Origin: Neurospora tetraspora
Lineage: Eukaryota; Ascomycota; Sordariomycetes; Sordariales; Sordariaceae
Direction of reading: 5' to 3'
Assembly (NCBI RefSeq): GCF_033439725.1
Contig: NW_026944383.1
Span: 6,324,001-6,388,000, forward strand
DNA length: 64,000 nt
The notes beneath the pieces are model-generated. The model was not told the DNA's origin. It saw nothing but the letters and a program-made list of their open reading frames with translations, and searched no databases. Position 1 is the stretch's first letter; the number at the start of each line of letters is the position of its first letter. Made by a program: the position numbers and the translations under genes. This document shows positions 1 through 11,774 of this stretch, one piece after another.

Positions 1-400
1 TCGGGGTTCCAGAGGGAGAGGTGCTTGAGGGTGGGTTTTCCTTCGAAGAGCTGGTGTGAAGATACGATAGTTAGCGCCGAAGAGTGGACTTGTGTATACT
101 GCTTAGTTTGGGAGGCAGTCTTACATCTAGAACAGCGCCGACAAGAATCTTGTTGTACGGGGACAAGTCAACACCGGGGGCCTCGATAATCAAGTTGTTG
201 GAGATGCCTAATTGCTTCATGCTGGTAGGGACGGCTCCGATCCCGTTGCGCACTGTGGAGGCAGGCCTGTCCACCATCCTCACCAAATGTATCTTTATTC
301 TGGGTGGTAGTGATCTTGGCTTCGCAACCGGTATACGGGCGTGTCTGGCGGCGCGGAGGACTGGGATCCTCGAGCGAGTTGCTGCAAGTGTCGCTTTCAT
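1..400 (-). CDS. Hypothetical NTF2/SnoaL-like protein, 5' part, probably mitochondrial
   Basis: This is the first part of a minus-strand gene that runs off the window start. Exon 1 is 400..125. A 74-base intron (124..51) has donor GTAAGA and a GCTAAC branch site, and exon 2 (50..1) continues in frame. The first ~40 residues are rich in Arg and Ala with no acidic residue, which suggests a mitochondrial targeting peptide. After splicing the protein reads ...YNKILVGAVLD then LFEGKPTLKHLSLWNP. That layout, a helix followed by L-F-x-G-x-P-T-L-x-x-L-x-x-W, resembles the start of NTF2-like/SnoaL-like domains in conserved fungal proteins. The family call rests on this short stretch only and no catalytic residue is visible. 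The start at 400 is the first ATG of the open frame. Confidence 0.5.
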
Positions 401-739
401 GATGGAGGAGAGGTCAAATTGATATAAGGTTTAAATACTATGCGAATGGGTCAGCCAAAAGCCCGTCTTCGGAATGATGGTTGCTGCTTGGAAGGCAACG
501 AACGACGAGACCGTGAAGGGATATGAGGCAGTAGAAAAGCATCAAATTTGCCTGTCTCCATCTTGACAAGGAAGGAGAGCACCCAGTGGATATGTTCTCA
601 GGCTATGACCCGTTCCTAACGTCAACTTGTATACTTGGGAAAGACCTCCTTCCGCCCGATCGGAAGGAGGGGCCAACGTCTTGATGCTCTCACTCGATAC
701 ACTTTTCGTCTTCTCCATCCATCCGTCAATGTGCTCCTG
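401..739. other. Intergenic, no gene seen
   Basis: This is the upstream region of the partial gene ending at 400 and the 3' flank of the ankyrin gene. Only short overlapping frames without family features are present. Confidence 0.5.
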
Positions 740-1277
740 TCATGCCACGGTCTGAGGAGACTTTGCCCTGTACTCGTCGACAATGCTCCTAGCCTCGTCC
801 ATTTCATAATCCCCTGGGTAGTCTAATACCGTATCTCCAAATCGGTTCTTGGCCGTCGGATCAGCACCATGCGCGACCAGCGTTCTCAAGACGTCGAGGT
901 ACCCGAATCGCATTGCTGTATGGGCCGGTCGGTCGCCCGTAAAGCGATTGGCCATGTTGAAGTATGTGGCCTTGTTCTCTTGTGAGCCCAGTAGGACTGC
1001 CAATGTCTCGATGGAAGCTGACACGGAAATGTTCCATTAGTCTCTAGCATGACGAGAAATGAAGGCTTGATGAATGCTGTCCCTTACACCTTTGTCCCAA
1101 TTGGGCTGCAATATGCGCCGCCGTTCTTTGGAAGTCGTCCTTGCACGAGATCAAGACTTCCCCTTCGGTCACCTTTTCCCGCTGAGCAAGAGTCTTGACG
1201 GCAACGGAAAGTCCAGCAAGATCGCCCTGCCCCGCGCGCACAGAAATCGAGTGGGACTCTTGAGGTGTAATGAACAT
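740..1277 (-). CDS. Small ankyrin-repeat protein
   Basis: Two exons, 1277..1088 and 1017..740, flank a 70-base intron (donor GTAAGG after AGGT; acceptor GTGTCAG). The product is about 155 residues. Ankyrin repeats are clear: one around DFQRTAAHIAAQLGQ, then GDRPAHTAMRFGYLDVLRTL followed by VAHGADPTAKNRFGDTVLDY, with the typical T/A-A-x-R-x-G-x-x-x-V-x-x-L-x-x-x-G-A-D pattern. Such modules bind other proteins; the partner is unknown. The start at 1277 is the only ATG in the open part of exon 1. A pyrimidine-rich TTTTTTGTAG acceptor-like site lies just upstream (near 1340), so a further 5' exon is possible. No other domain is visible. Confidence 0.7.
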
Positions 1278-2749
1278 TGTGGGCAAGAAAGAACGTCCTA
1301 TGGGTTGGCTGGCAGTTGGCAGTTGAGGTGTGACTGTTCTACAAAAAAGAGTAAGAACGAGCGGGACAATGACAATGTTCAAACCTCTCTTGGCGAGACA
1401 AAGCAAAACTGAACAGGAAAGAGCGAGCCTTCAGAAATATCATGGTGAAAAGCAGTCAGGAACGACAGTCGTCGATCGTCATATTGACACGGCGTATTGG
1501 TTCGAGCATGCCGGAGATTCCCCATCAAGTCCGTGGTTGTTTCTGCTAGTGCAAAGTTCAGCCTAGTTAGCAAAACAAAACATCATGATCGGACGCCTTT
1601 GTCAACGCAGATTGGGAGATGTCTGTAACAAAAACTGCGGCTAAGCCTAACAGTCTTTAATCTTGCGTCCATCATGCAGTATCCCATAAAGCATTCCGGT
1701 GAGAACTTCGAAGGCTGTTTGTGGTGTCAGAGTCTTGTATGTATGACAAGTAAAAGAGTAAGAGGAAGGGCAGTCCTGCTGCCGGCGGAGATGTCTCGCA
1801 TCCGATAGCAGGTGTAGATCTGGCAGGAGCGCGTTTGGCCGCAGTTTCCAACGCTTGTCTTGTCTGAGACCCCACAGAACAAAAGATTATTTCAAAGTGA
1901 GACAAGATAAAGACTCATACGCAATTTCTGTTCAATATCAGAGCTTCGAAAGGGCCTCAAATCGAGGAGTGATGGAGCTGAGTTCGAAAAACTCCTTTAT
2001 TCCCTAGGTCAGTGGAGCTTCGGGCGGTTCCAGGTTGCACCCGGCCTGCTCTCCGGCTGCCGTGTACCCGGACGATCCTTCCCTTTGACCAAAATCACCG
2101 CTAAAGCTTCATGGTGGTGCGAGCTTCCAGCTGCCATATTATGCGCCCTCATGCACGGGCTGCATGGGCGGAAGCCACCCTGGAGGCGGGGTAGCTCGCT
2201 TTCCATGTGACAGTTCCAAATTTCCTCAAAACAACAAAGTTCAGATCACCAAGTTGACCAACCTCCTCACTTCCATCCTTTTCACGGACTGAGTCTGGAA
2301 CAGGAAACTTTACCGTCTCCACGTCATCTTCTTTAAACGAGAAGGTATCCGCAGAGGACGTTGCCTAGCGCACCCGCAGTCCCTGTCCTGAACCCCTCTT
2401 TTACATGGCATGTTCGCGGAATAGTTCCACAGTCTTGCCGGCCAAGCTCCGTGATACCTAGACCCAAAATCCAAAAGGTTAGGATCATGTTGTTTTCCAT
2501 ATGCAACAGACCGCCATGACTATCAGTACCGGATATAGTAAGTGGACAAAGTTACGCCGTTGAGAATATCAGATCATGATATCCCTTTTTCAACCAACGG
2601 CACGGTGACACCGAGGTGGATCCGACGTGGTGAAGAACCGCTTCCAATGCTATAAGAAAAACGGTGTTCATCGGCGGCGGCGGTTCCCAATGTTCCTACA
2701 AGTCTTGATCTAGTGTGGCTACTTTTATCTACAGGACTTGTGTCTCACC
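1278..2749. promoter_or_regulatory. Divergent intergenic region between ankyrin gene and P450 gene
   Basis: About 1.5 kb without a supportable gene. It must hold the promoters of the ankyrin gene (leftward) and the P450 gene (rightward). The open frames here start at non-ATG codons and show no domains. Confidence 0.45.
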
Positions 2750-4474
2750 ATGGGCGCAGCTGCTGTCCTCTACGAGGCCCGATGGTTCCTCGCCTTTGTT
2801 GTTCTCGCAATTTGGGTGGTACTCAAGATCAAGCAGTATTACCGGTTGCGCCATTTCAAAGGACCCTTCGGCACCGGCTGGTTTGAGATCTGGCATGGCT
2901 TTGCCTACTTTTCCAACAATTCGCACATGAAGTTCAAGGAGGCCACGGATAGATACGGTAGGTAGACGGCGCTTGAACCCGGCCACGTTCGCATACACTG
3001 ACTTTCCCCAACTTCAACAGGGCCCATTGCTCGCATCGGACCCAATGAGCTGATGACTACGTCTATCGAGTTACTGGCACACATCAATGGAGCGAGAAAC
3101 AGATACACGCGGACTAGGTGGTGGTATCTTGTTGGTCGCTTCCAACCGAACAGAGACACCATTTTTAGCGAGGTCGACGAAGCCATACACACCAAGCGTA
3201 GAGCTCAAATGGCTGGCGGAGTAAGAACATCCTTAGCAGGCAAAGAATCCGTGTGCTTAATCGCTAATGCCACTTGGCCACGTACAGTATTCGGGCAAGG
3301 AAAACCCTGACCTTGAGAGTTCGGTAGATATTCACGTTGCAGAACTAGTCCAACTTATTCGGACCAAGTACTGTTCGACCGAGACCAAGATAAACCCATT
3401 CGATCTCGCAAAGAAAACTCAGTACCTCGCCATCGATGTCATCAGCCATATTGGATTTGGCGAGCCATTTGGGGATCTTCTTTCAGACCAAGATGTGAAT
3501 GGCTACATCGAGGACGTCGATAAGGGCACAAAGGCATTAGCCTATCTGTTGGCCTTCGGACTGACAGAACTCGCACTCGGCACGCCACTCATGTATCTCT
3601 TGGGACGATCGGAAAAAGCAAAGACCGGCTTCGGGGCGATGACGGCCAACACTCGCAGAATCATCTCTAAACGTCTCGAGGACGACCCCGACATGTCCAA
3701 GGGGACTGACATGCTCGCCTCGTGGTTCCGTCATGGCTTGGATAAAGAGCAACTCGTTACCGAGTCCATTTTGCAGCTCATGGCCGGCGCCGAGACCGCT
3801 GCCACCTCCATGCGATCAATCATGCTGTACCTCCTTACACACCCGCGCGTCTATGCCAGGCTTCAGGCCGAGGTGGATGCCGCCGTTAAGGATGGAAGAG
3901 CGGCGCCGTATCCGAGTGTTGTTTCCAATGCCACGCAAAGGCAACTTCCTTATCTGTGGGCATGCTGCAAGGAAGGTATGCGGATGCACCCCCCGGTCAC
4001 CAACTCTTCCCAGAAGAAGGTACCGCCTGAGGGAGATACCGTCATGGTGGAGGGCAAGACGGTCTATCTTCCTGGCGGTACCAACATTGGCTACTGTGTC
4101 TGGGGACTGAACAGGGATCAGAAGATCTTTGGAGCGGATGCCGATTACTACCGGCCTGAGAGGTGGCTGAATGAGGAGGACCCCAAGAAGCTGGCTCAGA
4201 TGAACCAGGTCCACGAGATGCTTTTTGGTTATGGCAAGTATCAGTGCCTCGGAAAGCCGATTGCGCTGATGGAAATTGGAAAGGCTATTTTTGAAGTATG
4301 TACATGTTCTTCTTCAACACTTTTGTACGATGCTTGCTAACATGATAACAGTTGATGCGGAATTTTGACTGGAGTGTAACCAATGTGGCGGAACCCTGGA
4401 AGGAGACCAACATCGGCGCTGTATTCAGGACGGACGACTTCCTTGTTGAGGCAACCGAACGCTCGGTATCTTGA
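2750..4474 (+). CDS. Cytochrome P450 monooxygenase, pisatin-demethylase-like
   Basis: Four exons (2750-2957, 3021-3220, 3288-4295, 4352-4474) with introns of 56-67 bases encode 512 residues, the usual length of a microsomal P450. Residues ~10-30 form a hydrophobic membrane anchor followed by basic residues. The signatures are all present and intact: I-helix AGAET (~302-306), ExxR as EGMR (~365-368), PERW (~426-429) and the heme loop FGYGKYQCLG (~449-458, heme-ligand Cys ~456). The N-terminal block YGPIARIGPNEL is typical of fungal pisatin-demethylase-like enzymes, NADPH-P450-reductase-dependent hydroxylases of the ER that act in detoxification or secondary metabolism. The substrate cannot be read from the sequence. 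No biosynthetic cluster genes are adjacent, so it is probably a stand-alone enzyme. The ATG at 2750 is the first in frame. Confidence 0.93.
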
Positions 4475-4843
4475 GGTTCTTGAGCAAATAGTCAACAATC
4501 GCTTTACTTTGACATCCGGAAATGAACAATCCCAAAGTTTTTCCACTCATAGCCACAGTGACTGACCTGGGCGAATATGTACATACTATATCGTTCGGTG
4601 CTTCGGGATGATTGGAAAGTGTGCCACTTGTTGGTTGCCAGGGCTCCTACCAATAAGGCTCGCTCGACAAGTCGTTTGGGGGTTGTGCATTCCATCGCAA
4701 CCCTCGCTGTTGGCCTCCTGCATCAACCATAACTTAAACTACAACGCATGCCACAAGATCTTTATCTCGATGACTGCCTGAGCCTTTACTCACATTACCA
4801 GCGTCTTGGAATTGGCGTCACTGATCACATCCAGCGAGACAAG
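4475..4843. other. Short intergenic region, P450 3' end to fructosamine-kinase gene
   Basis: About 370 bases. It holds the P450 3' flank and the promoter of the kinase-like gene. An in-frame ATG-like extension from 4748 exists but lacks conserved residues. Confidence 0.45.
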
Positions 4844-6494
4844 ATGTCGTCTCCGAATCCTCCCTCTGTCGACACAAAAGCCGACCACCAAGCAGCCATA
4901 CTAGCCAAGAAGACAAATCCAAGCACTGGTCAGCGAATTGATATCGACCCAGCTATCATCGCCGGTATGCTTCCCTCTCAAACCAACCTTTAAACCTCCG
5001 GTGCTTCATTCAGCCCTCTCTAACATAACCTCAATAAGCCCTTCCCACAGGACACACCTTCATCCAAGCCACCGCCCTCGGTGGTTCCCTCTGGTGTCAA
5101 ACCGCCAAGATCGAAACAACCTTCTCTCCTTCCATCTCCCCCGAACGCAACAACGACGACAATGACCCCACTAAACTTCAACCTCAAACATCAGCAAATT
5201 CCGTCCCAGCTACCGCTTACTTCTTCCTCAAAACCGCCCGCGGCCCCATCGCCAAGAAGATGTTCACCGGCGAATTCGCTGGCATGACGGCGCTGCGCGA
5301 GGCCCTTCCGGAATTTGCTCCCAAGCCTATCGCTTTTGGTGGACCTTGCAGCAACGACGACGACGAGAAATACTTCTTCCTAGAATCCTACATCCCATGT
5401 CCCCCTCCCACCCGCTCAACCCGCGCGCCTTCTGCTCCCGCCTAGCCCAGCTGCACAAATCCACAACCGGCACCAGTCCCACCGGCAAATTTGCTTTTGG
5501 GGTAACCACCTGCAACGGCAACATCGAGCAGCTTGTCGACTGGGAAGAAAGATGGGATGTCTTTTTTGCTAAAGGGTTGCGGTGGATGGTTGATTTACAC
5601 TCCAAAATTACTGGCGTCAGCACCAACGAAAATGACGATTTGAAAACGGCTGTTGAAAAGCTGTGCAAAGTAGTCATCCCCCACCTTTTATCCCCGGACA
5701 GACTAAAAGACAGTATCTTCACAGGCCAGCAGAAAATAAAGCCGTGTCTGGTGCATGGGGATTTATGGATCGGAAACACGGGGACCATGTGCAATACTGC
5801 TGACACGGGGGGAGAACCGGTGATCTTTGATCCAGCGGCGTTTTATGCGCACAACGAGTATGAACTGGGGAATTGGGTGCCGGAGCGGTGTGGGTTTGGT
5901 GGGGGGTTAAGGGGAGGGGAGTTTGTGAGGGAGTATGAGAGGTTGTATCCGCCCCAGTGCCGCGGAACCGAGGGGGGAGTTTGAGGATTGGGTGAGGTTG
6001 TATTCTTTGTGAGTTTCTCTTTCTTTCCTTCTTTCCTTCTTTCTTTCTCTCTCCTTTTTTTTTCCGTTTATCTTGGACCGTCACGATAGTAGGGACAAAC
6101 AAGGCGAGAGAGAAGTTGTTGTATTCAGAAGGAAGACAAGGCTACGAACGAACGCGGGGAAAAGCTGGCTAAAGGTGGCGCTGGAGAGTGGGCCTAGCCC
6201 GGCAGGCAGACGGCCGGCCGGCTGGGCACAAGTTTACGAAGTGAGGTTTGATGGTGTTGCTCGTGGGAAGTGGAATGCTAACGAGATGGGGGCAAGTCGG
6301 TTTGAACTACATTTTTGTTGTTTGTTTCCGGGTCAGGATGAGCCGGTGAGGGTTATGAAGGCGTAAGTGATTTGTGACTCCTGACTGAATTTGTGAGTTG
6401 TCTGGCTTGCTGACGACGGATGGCTAGGATGATTGAGGATATGAACAGGTTGTGTGATAAGTACGGAGGGGTGGTGTCGGACCAAGTTGAGTGA
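4844..6494 (+). pseudogene. Fructosamine/ketosamine-3-kinase family gene with two frameshifts
   Basis: Exons are 4844-4964, 5051-6008, 6297-6362 and 6428-6494, with introns of 86, 288 and 65 bases. The family repairs protein glycation by phosphorylating ketosamines. Recognisable parts are GHTFIQATALGGSLW, an ATP-binding block ending KKMFTGEFAGMTALREA, the phosphotransferase loop HGDLWIGN, and the metal-binding stretch IFDPAAFYAHNEYELG. Within exon 2 the family-like reading changes frame at about 5397-5405 and returns at 5955. Both sites sit in C homopolymers (5401-5405 and 5952-5955), and the two one-base shifts cancel to give about 403 codons overall. As printed, translation stops at 5445. 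Either the gene is recently broken or these are homopolymer read errors. The last two splice junctions restore the family C-terminus (FRFELHF, MIEDMNRLCDKY), which argues for a gene that was functional until recently. Confidence 0.8.
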
Positions 6495-7089
6495 GAGGTT
6501 GAGTGCCGAGTGTGTTACGGTCAGGGTAGGGATGGGGAGCAGGTCTGGAAAGGCATGTGAATCTGGTGATGCTATATTCAATGTGTGGTATCCTGGTCAG
6601 TAGAGTGAAGGTGTTATTTCGTGTGGATATGGAAAAAGGATCATAATGTTCCGTTGTAAGCGTCGGAGCCAACATATCTTTTGGGAGTTACTACGCTATC
6701 AGCACTGTACCAGGACTAGCGGCACAAATGTTAGTACCCCATCTCATTCAACAGCGTCAAGGGACCAGCCGAAAGCAGTTCTTTCCAGACATCTGAAACG
6801 ATCACTGTTTGGGCCTGGGTTAACATGTCTTGTGAACGTCAACAAAGTGTTGTGAATATTCACGTTAACAGGTATTCATCATTGGGTATTAGAGCAAGGT
6901 CAATGATTATTAACCTGGTATCATAATTCCCCCGTATAATAGCGGAGGTGGTATCATCATTTATCCATCCTATACCAGGAGACAAAGACGATTGTTTTAC
7001 TTCGTCCCACAGCCGGCATCCATAAGCTCATCAAGACATCTCTTCGTAGGTACCTTCTCATACCCAAACACAATCCCAAAAAATAAAAC
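6495..7089. other. Convergent intergenic region, no gene seen
   Basis: 3' flanks of the fructosamine-kinase gene (plus strand) and the sugar transporter (minus strand). Nothing else is supported. Confidence 0.5.
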
Positions 7090-8888
7090 TTAAACAGAAA
7101 CCTCCACATGCCTCGACTTCTGATCCCCCTTCCCGATCTCCGACCCGACATCATCCCCCCCTTGCACCGACGACTTCTCAGCGGCAGGCCCATCAGTAAC
7201 GCCAAACAGCTCATCCATATGCTCGAGCGAGATACCCTTTGTCTCGGGCACGAAGAACCAGACAAAGACAAACATGCTGAAGCAAAAGCTGCTGAAGATG
7301 AGGTAGGTGCCGTAACCGTGGGCTCCCACGGTGACCAGCATGGTGGGCACGGCGCGGGCGACGACGAAGTTGAACAGCCACTGGGTGGCGGCGGCGTAGG
7401 ACACGTTGAGCGAGCGCAGGCGGGCGGCGGGGATTTCCGAGGCGTAGATCCAGCAGGCTGGGCCCCAGCCGAATTGGAAGAAACTGTTTGGGGGTAGAAG
7501 GTTAGAACAATGCAACGGAAGGAATGGAATGGGGAAAAGAAGCAGTGGAGAGAAGGAAAGGAAAGGGGAAACGAGGGAAGAAAACTTACGCAGCAAACAA
7601 AAAGATGCACACCAACGCCACATAACCCGCCGGCGGCACCGACTGGCCCTCAATCGGCGGCGAGATGCGAACATAGAGGCCGATATACAACATGGCGAGA
7701 CCCTGGGCAATCGAAGTCCACAACAGCGAGCGCCGGCGACCAAGCGAGTCGGCGAGGAACAGCAAGAAGATGACGCAGCTAGTGACCTTGACAATACCAT
7801 AGATACCGGTACTGAACAAGCTAGTCGACGTGCCGGTGATGCCCAAGTTCTTGAAGATGGTAGGCGCGTACGTGTTGATGGCGTTAGTGCCCGTCATCTG
7901 CTGGCAGACCATCAAGAAAATGCTAATAAGGGCGCGCTTGCGGTTGCCGGCGACGGTCCACATGTCCCTTGTCAAATCCCAGTAGGTAGCATCGCCCTGG
8001 AGACGGCGCTCCTGCTCGAGCTGGTCCTGGATCTCGCGGAACTCGTCGACGATGTACGGGTGGTCCGGGGAGAGGTTGCGGATGCGCGCCAGCACAGACT
8101 TGCATTCTTCCCACCGGTCCCGGCGGGCCAGCCAGCGAGGGGACTCGTGGCAGAGGAGCATGCAGACGCAGAGCAGGACGGCGGGAAGACCTTGGATGGC
8201 GAGCGGGAAAATGTACATGGATTTGCCCTTGAAGTGCAGGGAGACGGAGTAGTTGATCCAGAAGGCGATCATGCCGCCGGTGACGATGAAGAGCTGGTAG
8301 AGACCGGTCAACAGGCCGCGGATCGAGCGCGGAGCGTTCTCGGATACGAAGACCGGGTTGATGCAGCTGGCGGCGCCGACGCCCACGCCGGCGACGAAAC
8401 GGCCCACGTACATGGGTGCGAGGTTGCCTGAGGCGGCGGATTGCATGATGATACCGATGACGACGACCAGGGAGACGGCGATGAGACACCACTTGCGGCC
8501 GAAGCGGTCGGTTATAGGTGAGGCGATCAGCGCACCAAGAAAGCAGCCGGCTTGGAGGGTGGAGACGATGTTGGCGCCCAGGTTGGCCTTCGCTTTATCG
8601 TTGCCGATGAAGCCAAAGTCGTGTTTGAAGGGTTCGAGCTCGATGACGCCGCCGATGACGGAGGAATCCCAGCCGAAGGACATGGCACCGAAGCAAGCCT
8701 GTGATGACGGACATACAAAGTGTCAGCAAGGCAAGATCTTGTTGGGTGATACTGTCTGCTCAGGCAAAGGAACTCACAGAACAGGCTAGGAGATAGACAC
8801 GCCAGCCATAGATCTCTGGGGGATCTTGTGCCATGGCCTCATTTTTGACAATTTTTCGGAGGATCCTATTTCCTATTGAGAGACCCAT
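7090..8888 (-). CDS. MFS sugar (hexose/quinate-type) transporter
   Basis: Three exons (8888-8778, 8698-7590, 7483-7090; introns 79 and 106 bases) encode 537 residues with about 12 membrane segments, normal for the MFS sugar-porter family. Family signatures are visible: [16 protein letters not shown] in the first helix, DRFGRK after helix 2, the R-G-x-x-x-G-x-x-x-x-x-x-x-G run after [17 protein letters not shown] after helix 6, [15 protein letters not shown] in helix 7 and [16 protein letters not shown] at the end of helix 12. It should move a sugar or sugar acid into the cell at the plasma membrane by proton symport. The substrate is not determinable here. The start at 8888 is the ATG nearest upstream of the conserved [11 protein letters not shown] block; the longer frame upstream lacks family residues. 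Confidence 0.93.
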
Positions 8889-11774
8889 CTTGACGGCTTG
8901 GTGAGGTTGCCCTCTATCGTTCGAATTGACTTCTTCTTGTGTCTGAGGTGAGGTGATGAAGAGCCTTCGAGGCCTCTTTGGGCGCTGGCTAGATGTCGGC
9001 CGATGAGTGAGAAGCCTTCTCAACGGTATGACCTCTTGATCCGGACCTGGGTCGTTGGTAGGAAGGATGATGGATGGATGATGTGTGAGAGGGAAAGTTC
9101 ACGAGAATAAAGAGTGTCCTCCAGCCTCCGGGTAATATAATAGAAAGTAACGGTGCCGGTGGTGTCCGGAACCCTTACACAGTATGTAGTTCCTGTATGT
9201 CTGGAAGCAAGCGGTGCAACGCCAGTTCGGCCAGTTCTGGAACCCCCATGCAAAGTCAATAAGTAGAGATGTAGGTCTCACTTTCTTGGCGACTTGACGC
9301 CTTAACTGTGTAGGTTTAGTGAGATACGCTACCCCATACTCCAGATTCATGATGGCTTGTATCACACAGATGGATACAGCTCACACGCCTCTGCACATGG
9401 CTCGTTGCTCTTTACCAGGCCTGATTGGAGTTGTGGTTTGGAGAAACATGGATGGCGATGCTTGGTTTCCGGCCCGTTTCCCTTTCTGCGAGTAAAGACA
9501 TGGCATTCAAAGGGTAACCGGGTTGGAGCTACACAGTAGAGTGTGTCTTTCTTCCAACTGGGCAAAAGATTGTCCCCCTCACCTGTTCGCCCACTACCGG
9601 TGGCATTTTTCCACCAAGGAGAGGGGGACGTTGCACTGCAACTGGCTCCTCTCTTTTCGTCGTCTGTTGCCTTTGCCTGAGGACATTGAAGCAAGAGTGT
9701 CGTATTTACTACCGTCTTATCTGGCATATGTATATCTTGTTTGAATGCTTCAGTAGCATCCAAGATACCTCGTAGATAGATGGAGGGAAGAACAAGAGGC
9801 TGGAGGCTGGAATTCTGGAGTGGCTTCAGAGGTCGTCAGACCGTGTTACTGTCGCCGCCGCCATTCCCCAATCCTCCATGTTTCCCCAGATGCCCATGGA
9901 GTCGCCTTCTCCCCCCCTTGCCCCTTTGCCCTCCGCACCGGCTGTTCCCCTCACCATGGGAAGAGAATCCCGACAATGCATGCCGTGTAAAGTAGAAGGC
10001 CCCGCCAATCAGATGGCGTGAAGAAAAGAGTGTCTGGATGAACACCTCTGGTCACGAACGGTGTTCCACGTGCCAAGCACGGGGTAAGCATGCTCAAGTT
10101 CGAAGCTTGGTATTAGCCTATTGGTCCCGTGTCATTCGTGGGAATGGAATGTACATCAACAAAGTGCGGAGAAGAGCGACGGTTATCCTTCGTGCGGACT
10201 GTGGAGGAGGTGGAGGAGGAAGACTGGAGGAGGACAACGACGGGAGGTCGAAGCCATGTGGAAATCTGATATTGCAGATGATGAACTCATCGAGAACGGC
10301 GAGATGCCCGGCGTGGAACTCGTGCTTGTCATGGAGTCGGCGGACGTCGTGGTGAGTGTTGCCATATCCACAAGGCGCACTCCGGGGAAACGGGGAAATG
10401 GGGGAAAAGCTGGGGCTTGGGGGAATCGCGAGCTGGAATCCACTGCGAGCCCGCTGAAGCCCGCTGAGGAGCATGGGGTTTATGGGGGTGTACCCCACAT
10501 CCCGCCAGCGACGTTACGGCGTGGTGGAATGAACCAAACGAACCTCAAACAAGGCAACCCGAGGTTGGTGAATTAAGTTGGAATTGGGATCTTCTGAACC
10601 AGAGCAAGGTTGTGAAAGTGTTTCCTGGATAGGTATACTGGAATCCACAGACTATCGTCACATTCATCACGTATCTTGGGTTGTGCTTGGTAACATCAAC
10701 CACCACCAGCCAGAATCAGATCAGACAAAGATAGAAACCAGTCAGCTTCAGGTGGTAGTAGGTATGTTCAGCTGTTCGTGAACCATGGAACCTGTAAACA
10801 ATGGAAGAATAGTGTACCAAAAACCTTGGATTCCGCCCGATTTATCCAGATTCCAACCTCTCGACCGTCAAGCCTCCCAAAGCCTCCCCACCTAACCATC
10901 TATATACCTAGCGCGGATTTACCCCGTGGGGGAATTGGAACCAAGCTCACAAGGGAGTCTTTACCCCAACTTTCCATTCATCCCCGCGCTCGGCGCCGTG
11001 ATCAATATCGTCAGAACCCAGTTGAAGTCTCATCACCATCACCAACACCTAACTGCAACCGCCCAAATGAGTGCGAACTGTACGTATTCACCCCTGCAAG
11101 AAGATCACCAAGTCCGTTCCGTTCCCAGGAGCTCGGTTCGCGACACACACCTGGTGAGCTGGTGATGTCTGAGTGCGGTGAAAGTGTCAAAGTACCTATT
11201 GAATATCTGGAGGCTAGTTCTAGGGGTTGGGGTACATAAAGCGATGAGAGTTGGCCGGAAAGTAAATTATCCACAAATCAGGGGACGGTATTGGGACTCG
11301 TCTTGGCGCCGCGTGCTGGACTCTAGAGGTTTAAGAACTTCAAGGTGAGCCACGTGCAAAGTTGGGGATGTGTTAGGCTTCTAGTTTCGGGTTGGCGAGC
11401 TGAATAGGTAGGTATGTTAAAGCTGTTCAATGATATGTATCAGATAATTCGCTGGGCTTGTTGTCGTTGCAAAAGTAGGGCTTCTCCTGGAGAATGTGTC
11501 AATTTGCCTAAGGTGACGGTATTGTCACTCTCCCCTTGGAGCATAAAGTGTTCTGATTGAAGTAGCACTGCGTAAATGCCGTAGGCATAGCAGTATCGAT
11601 AAGATCCTACAATGTCACTCAAGCTAACTCGTCCGGACTGGGTGAATTTGGTAGGTGTGCATGTCATGGGATGAGCTTCTGTCCTCTTTACCTTACCTCC
11701 CATGAACTATCCATAACACGGTGTATTTGGGATTTTATCGTTCACTGGTGGTGACTGTCGTCCTCCGCGCAAAG
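8889..11774. promoter_or_regulatory. Long divergent intergenic region (2.9 kb), no gene seen
   Basis: It lies between the leftward sugar transporter and the rightward BNR_4 gene. Several 70-150-codon frames overlap on both strands (for example 10118-10576), but none shows a domain, intron pattern or signal peptide. The length and head-to-head layout suit extended control regions. Confidence 0.45.

Noticed and set aside
1672-1905. 77-codon minus frame with a hydrophobic stretch
   Set aside because: Starts at TTG, short, no family features.
7529-8431. 300-codon plus-strand frame across the sugar transporter
   Set aside because: Antisense shadow; the opposite strand encodes a complete MFS protein with correct introns.
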